From a virus, in the IMG/VR virus record IMGVR_UViG_3300043466_001525, positions 1 to 28,770 of that record: DNA of 28,770 nt; one strand, given 5' to 3'. The notes beneath the pieces were generated by a model. The model was not told where the DNA came from and made no database searches. It saw only the letters and a program-made list of their open reading frames with translations. The position numbers and the translations under genes were made by a program. Shown here piece after piece: positions 15,734-23,686 of this stretch; within the stretch, counting starts at the first letter, position 1, and each line of letters opens with the position of its first letter.

Positions 15734-16987
15734 TTAGTAAGCGACAGTGTGCATGATTGCGTTATGGCCTGGGGCGTTAACCTCAAGCTGCCCAAAAAGG
15801 CACATGTCGACTACGTATTTGAAGCCATCGGTTCCACGGACTTCAAAATATTCCTTACCTTCTGGGGACTTGCGCTTACGGAAGCCACCGCGAGTACGGA
15901 ATACCATTGACTTAAGATCAAGGTACATAATCACGTCGTCGTCCATCTCTACGATGCCAACGAGTTTCAATGTTCCCTTAACAGAAGTGATCTCAATCTC
16001 TGTCCAGCCGTAGATCGAAGCAGATGGCTGCTTAGTAACTGCGAATGGACCTTTTTGAGTCTCAAGAAGCTTCATAACAGAGCCAAGGTGCTTAAACGAC
16101 ATAAGAATCGTGTTAGCATTGCCTTTAGCTTTGCGACGAACTTCAGTGTATCCATCGAACAATTTGTCGAGGATGTTGGATGCTGTAACAGCAGATCCAT
16201 CAATGTTTACAGCTTGCAAAATTGGGTAAGCAAGTTTGCTAACACCGTGAACAGTTGCAGAACCACCGTTTGCAGAGCTTAAAAGAACTTCGCGAATCGA
16301 TGTGAAAGATCCTGCAAGTGCACCTGGATGATAACATTTTGCTGCAGCAGAAACTGTGTAAGCAGAAACGTCAACAGCCAAACCAGCGCGAGAAGCGGAA
16401 ACCGTTACAGTTCCAGTTCCAGTTGTTGCTGCGTTAACGTCAATTGCAATGACGTAAACTGTCAATGGTGCGCTGTTTGAGTCATCAAGAACAAGTTTTT
16501 GGCCAAGTTGGAAACGGTCGATGTGGTCAACTTCAAATTGACCGCCAGCCGTACCATCAGTAACCAATTGAGCAAAGTGGCTTCCAGCACCCAAAGATGT
16601 GGAGACAACTTGCTTAAAGTAATCAACCATTGCATCAACTTCTCCTGGAAGAATCTTCAGGAAAGTTGCTTCAGGAATCTTACCTTCAGCGTCCATAAGG
16701 TCGCGGTGGTTGAAAACAAGAGAAGCCCAAGCTTCTACATAGCTATCAATCGAACCACGAACATATTGTGATTGAGAGATGTCTGTGACATCTGCCAATT
16801 GACCAAACTCAACAGAAGATGCACCAGCGCCTTTGAAAGGAACGATGATCTTCGAGCCTTGCCAGCCATTGTCGATTTCGAGGTTAGAAAGGAACCAGTC
16901 ACGCTTGACCAATTCTTCCATAATCATTCTGTTCGGTAGATACTCATTGAGCATCGACTGAAACGAGCTATTTACTACAGTTGCCAT
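15734..16987 (-). CDS. Major capsid protein (HK97-like fold expected)
   Basis: A 417-residue protein starting MATVVNSSFQSMLNEYLPNR. It has the arrangement seen in podovirus major capsid proteins: a helical N-terminal arm, a beta-rich segment with FKGAGASSVEFGQLADVTD, a long spine-like helical region (LPGEVDAMVDYFKQVVSTSL), a Thr/Ala/Val-rich inserted domain (about 175-225), and a C-terminal part with KSMVFRTRGGFRKRKSPEGK and YVVDMCLFGQLEVNAPGHNA. It lies directly after the scaffold gene, as expected. The ribosome site is AAGGAG, 6 bases before the ATG. It would be the most abundant virion protein. A strong hairpin follows the gene. Confidence 0.85.
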   Translation of the reverse strand: MATVVNSSFQSMLNEYLPNRMIMEELVKRDWFLSNLEIDNGWQGSKIIVPFKGAGASSVEFGQLADVTDISQSQYVRGSIDSYVEAWASLVFNHRDLMDAEGKIPEATFLKILPGEVDAMVDYFKQVVSTSLGAGSHFAQLVTDGTAGGQFEVDHIDRFQLGQKLVLDDSNSAPLTVYVIAIDVNAATTGTGTVTVSASRAGLAVDVSAYTVSAAAKCYHPGALAGSFTSIREVLLSSANGGSATVHGVSKLAYPILQAVNIDGSAVTASNILDKLFDGYTEVRRKAKGNANTILMSFKHLGSVMKLLETQKGPFAVTKQPSASIYGWTEIEITSVKGTLKLVGIVEMDDDVIMYLDLKSMVFRTRGGFRKRKSPEGKEYFEVRGTDGFKYVVDMCLFGQLEVNAPGHNAIMHTVAY

Positions 16988-17015
16988 TTCTCACTCCTTG
17001 AGAGATTTTGTTTTT

Positions 17016-17999
17016 TTAATATTGATCGCTTAGTTCTCGAGCCCGCTTCTTAAGATCGTCCAACGATTTCACTGTTGGCTTTACTGCACTTGTCCCGCGA
17101 CCTTGAATGTTAGGGATGACTGGCTTTTGTGAAGGCTGCACTACTTGCGACACACCAGCAGTTGTAGCAGAACCTATGGCTGGGTTAACCGCTCTCAAAT
17201 GTTTGATGGCTTCACTGACGGCTACGTTTGCTGGGATGTCTTGTCCGCGAGCTGCGTATGCCTGACCAATCTGGATACAGTAATCTTTAAAAGCTTCAGG
17301 GCTACCCATTCCAGCGTTGTATGCATCAGACACAGCCTTGGCCTCTGGTTGTGAAAGCGCGATATCAAGCTCAAATGTTCGTTGCTGAACTGCAAACTGC
17401 TGCTGGCTTTGCTGCAATTGTTGGTTCTGCACCTCGTAATAACGAGCAGCTTCACGGGCTTGCTTGCTGGCTTCCCACTGAGCCTTCTGCTCAGGCGACA
17501 TCTGCTCGCGTTTTACTAATTCTAAAGCATATCCTAAAATTTTATCTTTGGGAATATTAAGACCTTCAAAAAAGCTATCAAAATCATTCTCAGATACATA
17601 CTTTCCAAGAATATCTAATGCTTTCTCTGTTTGAGCCATCTTTGCTTTAGTTTGTTCTAATTCTTCTTTAACAGCATGATGTTTTGGCTTAATACTCTCA
17701 AGACCATAAGCTTTTTCATAAAGATCTTTTACTTTCTTCTCAATTTCTTGATTTTTAATAAATGGACGCATCCATTCATCAATTTCATGATCTTTATCTA
17801 AAACTTTAAACTTGTAATTAGGAGCATATGCCTCAGCAGGCGTTACAACTTTGTCTGTTGTCTTTGGTCCGGCTTTTAATGCTTCTAGTCCAGTCCCAGA
17901 TGGTGGCGTAGACGACTCTGCGGCAGGCGCTTCTGTGGCTACTGGTGCGGTTTCTGTTGCTGTTGCTGTGGTTTCTGTGACTGTAGACTCGACTTCCAT
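17016..17999 (-). CDS. Capsid scaffolding protein
   Basis: A 327-residue protein with the scaffold layout: a disordered acidic Thr/Ala/Pro-rich N-terminus (1-50), a charged coiled-coil region (about 80-150), a Gln-rich helical segment (about 185-210, YYEVQNQQLQQSQQQ), and a basic C-terminus (VKSLDDLKKRARELSDQY) of the kind that binds the capsid protein. It lies between portal and capsid genes, the classical position. The ATG overlaps the portal's TAA (TAATG), with AAGGAG 7 bases upstream. It is expected to act inside the procapsid and leave before or during packaging. No protease motif was seen. Confidence 0.8.
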   Translation of the reverse strand: MEVESTVTETTATATETAPVATEAPAAESSTPPSGTGLEALKAGPKTTDKVVTPAEAYAPNYKFKVLDKDHEIDEWMRPFIKNQEIEKKVKDLYEKAYGLESIKPKHHAVKEELEQTKAKMAQTEKALDILGKYVSENDFDSFFEGLNIPKDKILGYALELVKREQMSPEQKAQWEASKQAREAARYYEVQNQQLQQSQQQFAVQQRTFELDIALSQPEAKAVSDAYNAGMGSPEAFKDYCIQIGQAYAARGQDIPANVAVSEAIKHLRAVNPAIGSATTAGVSQVVQPSQKPVIPNIQGRGTSAVKPTVKSLDDLKKRARELSDQY

Positions 18000-20092
18000 T
18001 ACATAACTCCTTCAGGGCTTTGCTGGCCCATTTGTTGCCCAGATTGGCCAAGGAGCATACCGGCTACCTCTGCAACCTGTGCTTGGTTCATTTGCTGCAT
18101 AGCATCTTGCGTCATTCCCTGCTGTTGAAGCTGTTTTAGCAACCAATCTAGGGCCTGATACGGAATCCTTACACGTTTAGGTGCTTTTGTTGGATCTGTA
18201 TCTGGCACATACATATCGGCAGCAACCATCGCGCCACCAGTAGGGATAAATTCAGACTGAGCAGCCTTGAGTGCAGCAGCTTCGTTAGCTTGCTTCTCTA
18301 AATGATACTGCTCGTATTGCATATATAGCTCTTGAACCTCTGGAGCCAACAATCCGAAGTCTCTTTCCTTCTTTCTTTTGGCAACTTGCTTAAGAACATA
18401 CTGCGAATCATCGCTTGGAGAGATCTGCGGCATCTCGCCACGCTCAATTGCAAGGAAATCGTTCTTAACGTTACGCTCATTGATCGTAAAGTCACCAAAC
18501 GCCTCTTGCCAGTTAGCAAAAGGAAACTGTGTGATGAGTTTTCCGATGTCATCGCGCTGTAAGTTAGTGCCAACATACTGCATGATGTGATTAAGCACCA
18601 AAGTCTTACCTAGCTTTGTCTCAATTGTTTCAAGTTGGTCTTCTACTTTGATTAAATGAGACAACGGAGTGGTTGTTTTAAACTCTGCGATGTTAATTAT
18701 CTCTGCGCGACCAATGGCAGCGATAAGTTCGTCGCCTTCAAGGTAGAATTTGGCTAGATCTAGGTATTTTTCACAGATCTCAACAAGAAACTCACCAAAC
18801 TTTTCAGCATAAATGGAGAATTTCTGTGTCTGGTTCATGCTGCGAAAAAGCATGGCCATAGGGTCTAAATTGGTCTGTTTTTCCTGATCTACGAGGTCAA
18901 TCATGAGTGCGCGGTTCATTTCCTGCTCATTCATGGCTATGTATTCGTAGAATTGTTCCCCGTTCCTGCCAGGAAGAATGGTTGGCGGCTGGCCTTGGTA
19001 TGTGATACCTCGCACGCCAGGAAGAAGACTACCTTGGGATACCTTTGTCCCCGATTGATATAGGATTTTATCTTCCGCAATAGTGATACCGTGAAGCGCG
19101 ACCTGCGACGACGCACGATTTATTTCCGCCTGCCAAGGCCTAGCAACCTTAACAATGCTAGTGGCCCTTGCTTTAGTAGGATGTTCATCAAAACCTTTCC
19201 AAGCAATCGGGAAGATCCCAGCAGGTAGTGGCCCCTCTTCAAGGATGCCCGCTTTTGTGGTGACGTAAAAGTATCCCTCTGGATACTCTGGAGAAGGCTT
19301 AAAGTAGTATTCAAGGAGTAGAGTTTGATCTTTTTCACGTCCGTACCCATTTTTTAATGAGTCAAACACAACAAACTCTTCGGTGGATTCGGTAATGAGC
19401 TTTAGCTTATCTTCTTGGCCTTTATAGCGTTCTTTTAAGGCTTTGCTTGATTCAAGCTTCTCAATACCGATCCAGCGAGCGTCTTTCATCTGCATGCATG
19501 ATGGATCTCTGAATATATTCTGACCGAAAACACGCTCAAACACAAATTCTCCAGAGAAGACTGGTTTAGCCGGATCTGCCATCGGCATACCAGCCTCGTC
19601 GACCATAGGATTTCCAAGCTCGTCTGTGACGGACTCGTATCCTTTTAGTTTTCCCTTTGTTGGATCAAAAAAGATCTTTACCGCACATTCACCGATCCCG
19701 CAGAAATCACCGCAGAGATCACGAATGAGAGCGTTTAGTTTATATTTGTTTTTTGCATCTTCCCAGACAGCTTGATTGAGCTCTGCAGACTTTTGATCTT
19801 GTAGCTCTGTTTGATTGCGAGGAACAATCGTTACGCCAGGAGCTTGATTCATAATTGCGTTTACATAGATCCTGTGAGCTCTATGAAGCCAGTTTTTCGT
19901 GATGCGCAGCTGATATGGATCAGTCGTCGTGCCGTTAACACGATTTCTTTGCCAAAGATCATTAAGACGCTTAGAATAATGTTCGCCACTAATAAGCAAG
20001 ATGTTAGAGCGCATCTCACTTAAAACTTCTTTATCTAATGACTTTGCATCGTCGTGAAGTTTATTGAGCTCATCAATTTTCATGGGCTTCAT
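17999..20092 (-). CDS. Portal protein (P22-like type)
   Basis: A 697-residue protein, close in length to the P22 portal (725 aa). It starts MKPMKIDELNKLHDDAKSLD. The N-terminal segment has SNILLISGEHYSKRL and TKNWLHRAHRIYVNAIMNQA, typical of this portal family. Residues about 230-470 form the wing and stem region, and the C-terminus is Gln/Met-rich (LLKQLQQQGMTQDAMQQMNQ), likely the barrel or crown. I chose the ATG at 20092: AAAGGAG lies 8 bases upstream, and the preceding in-frame TTG is less likely. It forms the dodecameric DNA gate to which the terminase and the adaptor bind. The gene starts inside the small upstream gene by 20 bases. Confidence 0.85.
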   Translation of the reverse strand: MKPMKIDELNKLHDDAKSLDKEVLSEMRSNILLISGEHYSKRLNDLWQRNRVNGTTTDPYQLRITKNWLHRAHRIYVNAIMNQAPGVTIVPRNQTELQDQKSAELNQAVWEDAKNKYKLNALIRDLCGDFCGIGECAVKIFFDPTKGKLKGYESVTDELGNPMVDEAGMPMADPAKPVFSGEFVFERVFGQNIFRDPSCMQMKDARWIGIEKLESSKALKERYKGQEDKLKLITESTEEFVVFDSLKNGYGREKDQTLLLEYYFKPSPEYPEGYFYVTTKAGILEEGPLPAGIFPIAWKGFDEHPTKARATSIVKVARPWQAEINRASSQVALHGITIAEDKILYQSGTKVSQGSLLPGVRGITYQGQPPTILPGRNGEQFYEYIAMNEQEMNRALMIDLVDQEKQTNLDPMAMLFRSMNQTQKFSIYAEKFGEFLVEICEKYLDLAKFYLEGDELIAAIGRAEIINIAEFKTTTPLSHLIKVEDQLETIETKLGKTLVLNHIMQYVGTNLQRDDIGKLITQFPFANWQEAFGDFTINERNVKNDFLAIERGEMPQISPSDDSQYVLKQVAKRKKERDFGLLAPEVQELYMQYEQYHLEKQANEAAALKAAQSEFIPTGGAMVAADMYVPDTDPTKAPKRVRIPYQALDWLLKQLQQQGMTQDAMQQMNQAQVAEVAGMLLGQSGQQMGQQSPEGVM

Positions 20093-20429
20093 CAAATGCT
20101 CTCCTTTGCTCTACGTTTAATACTTCACGCTCAAAGCCAAATGGATCGTCAATCATTAACTGAGAAAGGCGAACATCGTTCATTAGTTCTTTGTCGATAG
20201 CAGTTGGTTTTTTAACATCATATGCATCAACAAAGTTTCCTACCTCTTGGCTTTTTTCTAAGAAAAACTCGACTTCAAAATCTGTTGTTTTGATTTTGCT
20301 TACGCCAAGTTTTCGACATTCGTTTATAATACCAAGAAGTTTGTATCTTTTGCTAGTTGCCGTACATTTCGTTCCAGGCTGCGACTTCATCTCTAAAGGC
20401 TTGCCACTCATCTTTCGTCTGGTCTTCAT
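20073..20429 (-). CDS. Small protein between terminase and portal (118 aa or shorter), unknown
   Basis: The open frame gives 118 residues from MKTRRKMSGKPLEM. A GGGGAG ribosome site stands 7 bases before this ATG (20429), which would overlap the terminase gene by 77 bases in another frame. An alternative ATG at 20390 (MKSQPGTKCTATSKRYKLLG) reduces the overlap to 38 bases but has only a weak site. The product is Lys/Glu-rich, with KLGVSKIKTTDFEVEFFLEK and a C-terminal MIDDPFGFEREVLNVEQRRA. No known domain is recognised. A small gene between large terminase and portal is common in podoviruses and usually of unknown function. Confidence 0.65.
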   Translation of the reverse strand: MKTRRKMSGKPLEMKSQPGTKCTATSKRYKLLGIINECRKLGVSKIKTTDFEVEFFLEKSQEVGNFVDAYDVKKPTAIDKELMNDVRLSQLMIDDPFGFEREVLNVEQRRAFDEAHEN

Positions 20430-21966
20430 CTAACATCTCCCCGCGACGCTGCTTGATTTGCCATTCCATGAACTTTTCTTTAGTCCATCTAGTATCAGGC
20501 ACTTCTTCTCTTTCGTCATCATCAATTTTTAAATTTGGAGCAATTTTAACAAAATCCCATGGAATTAACTTTAAAACATATCTTAAAGCGTCAGTTAGAT
20601 CGTCTTGGAATTTTCTGTTCTTCTCGCCAGCAGGAACAGACATTAACTCTGTGACAAGCTTACGATTATCGTAAACTCCTTCATCGATAGTTAATGCCTT
20701 GCTTGCAAAGAGTGTGTTGGTGATCTGCTCGCCACTGTTACGTTGTTTGTCGGCAGGAAGAAAAGGCTCCCCCGATCTCGCCGCAATAAGTCCAAACTCG
20801 CGAGACTGATAATCGTAACAGGCTTGTGTGATACTAATACCTTGCCTCAATTCTTGATATTTTTCAAGTATGTCGGCTGCAGTTGTTTCTTCGTGATCTC
20901 CACGCCACGTCCTTATTACTCGTCCTCTGTCCAAATCCGGTGCAACAGCCACAATAACGATAGCGCCTGCACTACGACCGCGACCACCACTACCAATGTC
21001 AATTCCGGCATAATACCTCCAGCTAGATGGAATTTTCTCAGAAGAATCCCCAAGGCATTTATCAGGATCAAACGTCAGATAACGCCTTCCCTCGTCTTTT
21101 ACAAACCTTCCGTCAATCCTCTTTAAGATCTCAGACTGTGAGGTACAAAATCCTTCAGCCTCTTTGATCCTTGCGTCAGTCCACTGACTAGGTGTGCCAT
21201 CGTCAAAATATTGACAGTCACGCATCGATATGCTGCGCTTCCATGCATCAGGAAACATCTCCTCAGATGTGCCAATACACTCCATGGCCCGATACCATAC
21301 CTGAAGACCACGGGTTGCTGTGAAGACCTGATTAAAGAATCCCCTTGTGGCACGAAGCCTTGCTAAACACTCGTTGATGATCTCCTCTGGGGCCTCCTCA
21401 TCGAATGTAATCATATGGACACTAGAGGTCTGGAGGTTAATCACCTTTTGACCATAGCTCTTGAAGTAAATACTTACACCAGAACGAAAGTGAATCGCCT
21501 GTACGTCTCCACTAGAATACTCAACATCCCAGCCGTAATTTTCGTGATCTTTCATCGCGCCACGAGGTAAAAACTCTGGAATCCATTTCTTCTCCACCTC
21601 ACTCGTAGCTACGCTGTCTGATGGATAGAAATACCAGAACTGCTTAGGAGGAGTTTCCCACAGATCCTTCCACAGCTTCTTATTACATGCCCATTCAATG
21701 TTCTTTCTGATTGCTATGCTGCTCTTACCAATCTGGTTAGCAGCACAAAGAAGATTCATCCTGTTGCGAGATTCAAAAAACTCACGCGCCCATGGATACC
21801 ACTTCCAACCATATAGGTGCGGTAAATCCTGCTGGAGCTCCTTAATCCTAGCCTTGATGACACTTTGCTGAAATGTAATTGGATCTAAATTCTTTGCCCT
21901 AGAAAGCTCTCTAGTTAACTCTACTGTGTCGACCGAATTATCTCGAACGCTCTTTTTCCTCGGCAT
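20353..21966 (-). CDS. terL: Terminase large subunit (packaging ATPase-nuclease)
   Basis: A 537-residue product from the ATG at 21966 (MPRKKSVRDNSVDTVELTRE). ATPase: an adenine-binding region with WYPWAREFFES, Walker A CAANQIGKSS (about 74-83), Walker B HMITFDEEAP (about 184-193) with the catalytic Glu, and the TATRG coupling motif (about 216). Nuclease (RNase-H fold): first acidic residue in YAGIDIGSGG (Asp about 323), ACYDYQSREFG (Asp about 385), and a final acidic cluster in QDDLTDALRY (about 454-462). It pumps DNA through the portal and cuts it. The start overlaps the small-subunit gene by 29 bases. The frame is open 9 codons further up, but the GAGGT site favours this ATG. Confidence 0.92.
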   Translation of the reverse strand: MPRKKSVRDNSVDTVELTRELSRAKNLDPITFQQSVIKARIKELQQDLPHLYGWKWYPWAREFFESRNRMNLLCAANQIGKSSIAIRKNIEWACNKKLWKDLWETPPKQFWYFYPSDSVATSEVEKKWIPEFLPRGAMKDHENYGWDVEYSSGDVQAIHFRSGVSIYFKSYGQKVINLQTSSVHMITFDEEAPEEIINECLARLRATRGFFNQVFTATRGLQVWYRAMECIGTSEEMFPDAWKRSISMRDCQYFDDGTPSQWTDARIKEAEGFCTSQSEILKRIDGRFVKDEGRRYLTFDPDKCLGDSSEKIPSSWRYYAGIDIGSGGRGRSAGAIVIVAVAPDLDRGRVIRTWRGDHEETTAADILEKYQELRQGISITQACYDYQSREFGLIAARSGEPFLPADKQRNSGEQITNTLFASKALTIDEGVYDNRKLVTELMSVPAGEKNRKFQDDLTDALRYVLKLIPWDFVKIAPNLKIDDDEREEVPDTRWTKEKFMEWQIKQRRGEMLDEDQTKDEWQAFRDEVAAWNEMYGN

Positions 21967-22822
21967 GAATGACCTCATCAAGTTTGAGTTCAATATCGGG
22001 TAACTCAGGAACCTCTGGAATGTCTGGCATCATCATGCGCTGAGATGACTTTGTTACGTTCTCAAAGTCCTCAAGTAACTCACCACCAATAATCAATTCC
22101 CTTTGCTCATGGGTGATACCTTTTAAATACTTTGTCTGATCCCTCTTGGCCTTCTCTATGCGACGCTCTAATGCCTCGAGATCCTCAAGCTGCAAAGCTT
22201 GGATACTCATCCTAGCCTGCTCTACTCCAGAATCAGCATTGAGGTTTAAGTTCAGATTCTTCTGCTCAACCTGCATCCTCTGCACAATACCACCCTTCAC
22301 ACGCATATCAGCTAACTGCCATGCCTTGAGAACAAGTGTCGCTACCTTCGTGTCAATCTTACCTTCCTTATCTGTCATAGGAAGATTCATGATCTCAAGA
22401 AGACGCTCTGTGCCACGGTAAAGAATCTGACGCATAGCCGCGACATAACTCGTAGGCGGAGTAAATACCCAAAGCATCTTGTGATTGTTAGGCTCATAAA
22501 TAGTTACCCAACCCTCCCAAGAACATGCGCCACAAATAACACTCTGCAAACTCATCTTCTTACCAGCAGCTGTAGCAGCATTATACTCGTCCCAGAATGA
22601 TAACCTCACACGATCATCACGCTCATCAGGCTCGCAGTAATTTCTTAACTCACGCTCAGTCCTTAAAAGCATCCTAGGCAACTTATCCTTCACACGCTCC
22701 AATATCGGAACAAGCCTCGGAGGAATCATGTTGATTAATGCCTGCGGATTCTCAGGATCATATAAGCTACTTAATGCCTCATCAGACACCGCTTTCGGTC
22801 TACCTGGCTGCCTACCGGCCAT
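21938..22822 (-). CDS. Putative terminase small subunit (294 aa)
   Basis: A 294-residue protein directly upstream of the large terminase. It has a basic, Pro-containing N-terminus (MAGRQPGRPKAVSDEALSS), a central ordered segment (YVAAMRQILYRGTERLLEIM), a charged coiled-coil region (about 205-245, LEDLEALERRIEKAKRDQTK), and an acidic C-terminal tail (IPEVPELPDIELKLDEVIHA) of the kind that can contact the large subunit. It is longer than typical small subunits. The assignment rests mainly on gene order, coiled coil and acidic tail. No clear helix-turn-helix was verified. The start has GGGGT about 5 bases upstream. It would recognise the packaging site, which may lie in the non-coding region just upstream. 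Confidence 0.65.
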   Translation of the reverse strand: MAGRQPGRPKAVSDEALSSLYDPENPQALINMIPPRLVPILERVKDKLPRMLLRTERELRNYCEPDERDDRVRLSFWDEYNAATAAGKKMSLQSVICGACSWEGWVTIYEPNNHKMLWVFTPPTSYVAAMRQILYRGTERLLEIMNLPMTDKEGKIDTKVATLVLKAWQLADMRVKGGIVQRMQVEQKNLNLNLNADSGVEQARMSIQALQLEDLEALERRIEKAKRDQTKYLKGITHEQRELIIGGELLEDFENVTKSSQRMMMPDIPEVPELPDIELKLDEVIHAEEKERSR

Positions 22823-22909
22823 AAAATACCCCGCTGTGTTATTTCCTTAATAACATCTAAGCAGCTTTATAAGATTTTGTGAACGTTTAAAAAATTTTAA
22901 GAAGGGGGC

Positions 22910-22923
22910 AATGCAATTGCATT
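22910..22923. repeat. Perfect 14-bp palindrome 1 (AATGCAATTGCATT)
   Basis: The sequence equals its own reverse complement over 14 bases. It lies 88 bases upstream of the terminase small-subunit start. It shares the GCAATTGC core with palindrome 3. Confidence 0.8.
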
Positions 22924-22947
22924 TATTTTCCGACCCCCACCCCCCCC

Positions 22948-22963
22948 TGTCAGTTTTCTGACA
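22948..22963. repeat. Perfect hairpin TGTCAG-TTTT-CTGACA beside a C-tract
   Basis: A 6-bp perfect stem with a four-T loop, directly following the C-rich tract at 22934-22947 (G8-T-G5 on the minus strand). No T-run follows on either strand, so it is not a typical terminator. It could be a protein-binding or packaging structure. Confidence 0.6.
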
Positions 22964-23087
22964 CCCTGGCTGGAAATTAGACGGTCTGCCTGCGCTCGCG
23001 TCGATTCAGCCTTTACTCAATATTGTGTGCGGTTCTATTTGTTGCGCGCTGTAATCCTCCAGTTGGGTTGCGTGTATTTCGCGGTTG

Positions 23088-23101
23088 AGAATTGCAATTC
23101 T
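23088..23101. repeat. Perfect 14-bp palindrome 2 (AGAATTGCAATTCT)
   Basis: A perfect inverted repeat over 14 bases. It is related in content to palindromes 1 and 3 (ATTGCAAT at the centre). It lies 16 bases from palindrome 3. Confidence 0.8.
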
Positions 23102-23117
23102 GCCGCCTGATTACTCT

Positions 23118-23131
23118 ATTGCAATTGCAAT
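23118..23131. repeat. Perfect 14-bp palindrome 3 (ATTGCAATTGCAAT)
   Basis: A perfect inverted repeat over 14 bases with the GCAATTGC core of palindrome 1. The centre-to-centre distance to palindrome 2 is 30 bases, close to three helical turns, so a dimeric protein bound at both could sit on the same DNA face. Confidence 0.8.
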
Positions 23132-23397
23132 GCCAAGTCATAAGGCGTTGAATACATTGACTAACGCTATTAGTGGTGGTGTCATGATTTTATACACTCG
23201 TTCATTAAACAAGTGTTAATTGAACGCCTATATTTGTATGGTACTTAATGTGCACACATTGAACCCCTCTATAACGCTCTAAAATCGACGCTATTGCGCT
23301 GCGCTGTGGATTGAGGGTAATGGCCGCGACTTGACGCTGCGCTCTTTATACGCTATTCTTGCGAATCTTACGCGCTGCACCCATAACCAATTCACCC

Positions 23398-23427
23398 AAA
23401 CAAACAACCCCCGTATTATTACGAGGG
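23398..23427 (-). terminator. Intrinsic terminator of the amidoligase cassette
   Basis: On the minus strand CCCTCGT (23427-23421) pairs with ACGGGGG (23414-23408), a 7-bp stem with one T-G wobble and the loop AATAAT, followed by TTGTTTGTTT. It lies 25 bases after the last cassette gene's stop, and no comparable T-run follows on the plus strand. Confidence 0.7.
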
Positions 23428-23452
23428 CTCATTGTCCAATATTTGATCTATC

Positions 23453-23686
23453 CTAACCCAATTCTGCTAACGCCAGTCCTACGGTCAATCGACTGTATTT
23501 CGCTCCATCGGGCGTCCTTGGCGGCAATTGCTCCATTAGCCAGTAAACTTGATCGCGCCTACTATTGAATCTATCCTTTGCCTGAACCATTAGCCGATAC
23601 AGTGACTCATCATTATACAGCCACAATGATACATTCCAAGCCGTCCATGAGCGATGGCCATTGTATTCCTTAATCTCGTTGCCCAT
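23453..23686 (-). CDS. Small Trp-motif protein, last gene of the amidoligase cassette (77 aa)
   Basis: A 77-residue protein from the ATG at 23686 (MGNEIKEYNGHRSWTAWNVS). The ATG shares a base with the zinc-ribbon gene's TAA (TAATG), with an AAGGGGG ribosome site upstream. The frame is open further, but that stretch shadows the upstream gene. Its hallmark is W14-x-x-W17-N-V-S-L-W22 followed by NDESLYRL. I recognise this pattern from tiny phage proteins of unknown function that also begin with a G-H-x-x-W-x-x-W segment. The C-terminus ends with SRLTVGLALAELG. There are no catalytic residues or membrane segment. Co-translation suggests it serves the amidoligase system, as partner, adaptor or substrate. 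Confidence 0.75.
   Translation of the reverse strand: MGNEIKEYNGHRSWTAWNVSLWLYNDESLYRLMVQAKDRFNSRRDQVYWLMEQLPPRTPDGAKYSRLTVGLALAELG

Larger units (their letters stand above)
22823..23452. other. 630-base non-coding region between the amidoligase cassette and terminase
   Basis: No convincing gene on either strand. It holds three perfect 14-bp palindromes (22910-22923, 23088-23101, 23118-23131), a C5-A-C8 tract (22934-22947) followed at once by a perfect 6-bp hairpin (22948-22963), a spaced inverted repeat AATGTG-CA-CACATT (23247-23260), three copies of ACGCTATT (23164, 23288, 23350), several GCGCT/CGCTGCGC motifs, and an intrinsic terminator for the cassette (23398-23427). On the minus strand before terminase there is a TATAAA-type -10 box (within 22866-22875) without a good -35. 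A packaging site, an origin or operators are the main candidates. Confidence 0.6.

Noticed and set aside
20743-21126. 127-codon plus-strand open frame
   Set aside because: Antisense shadow of the terminase nuclease domain.
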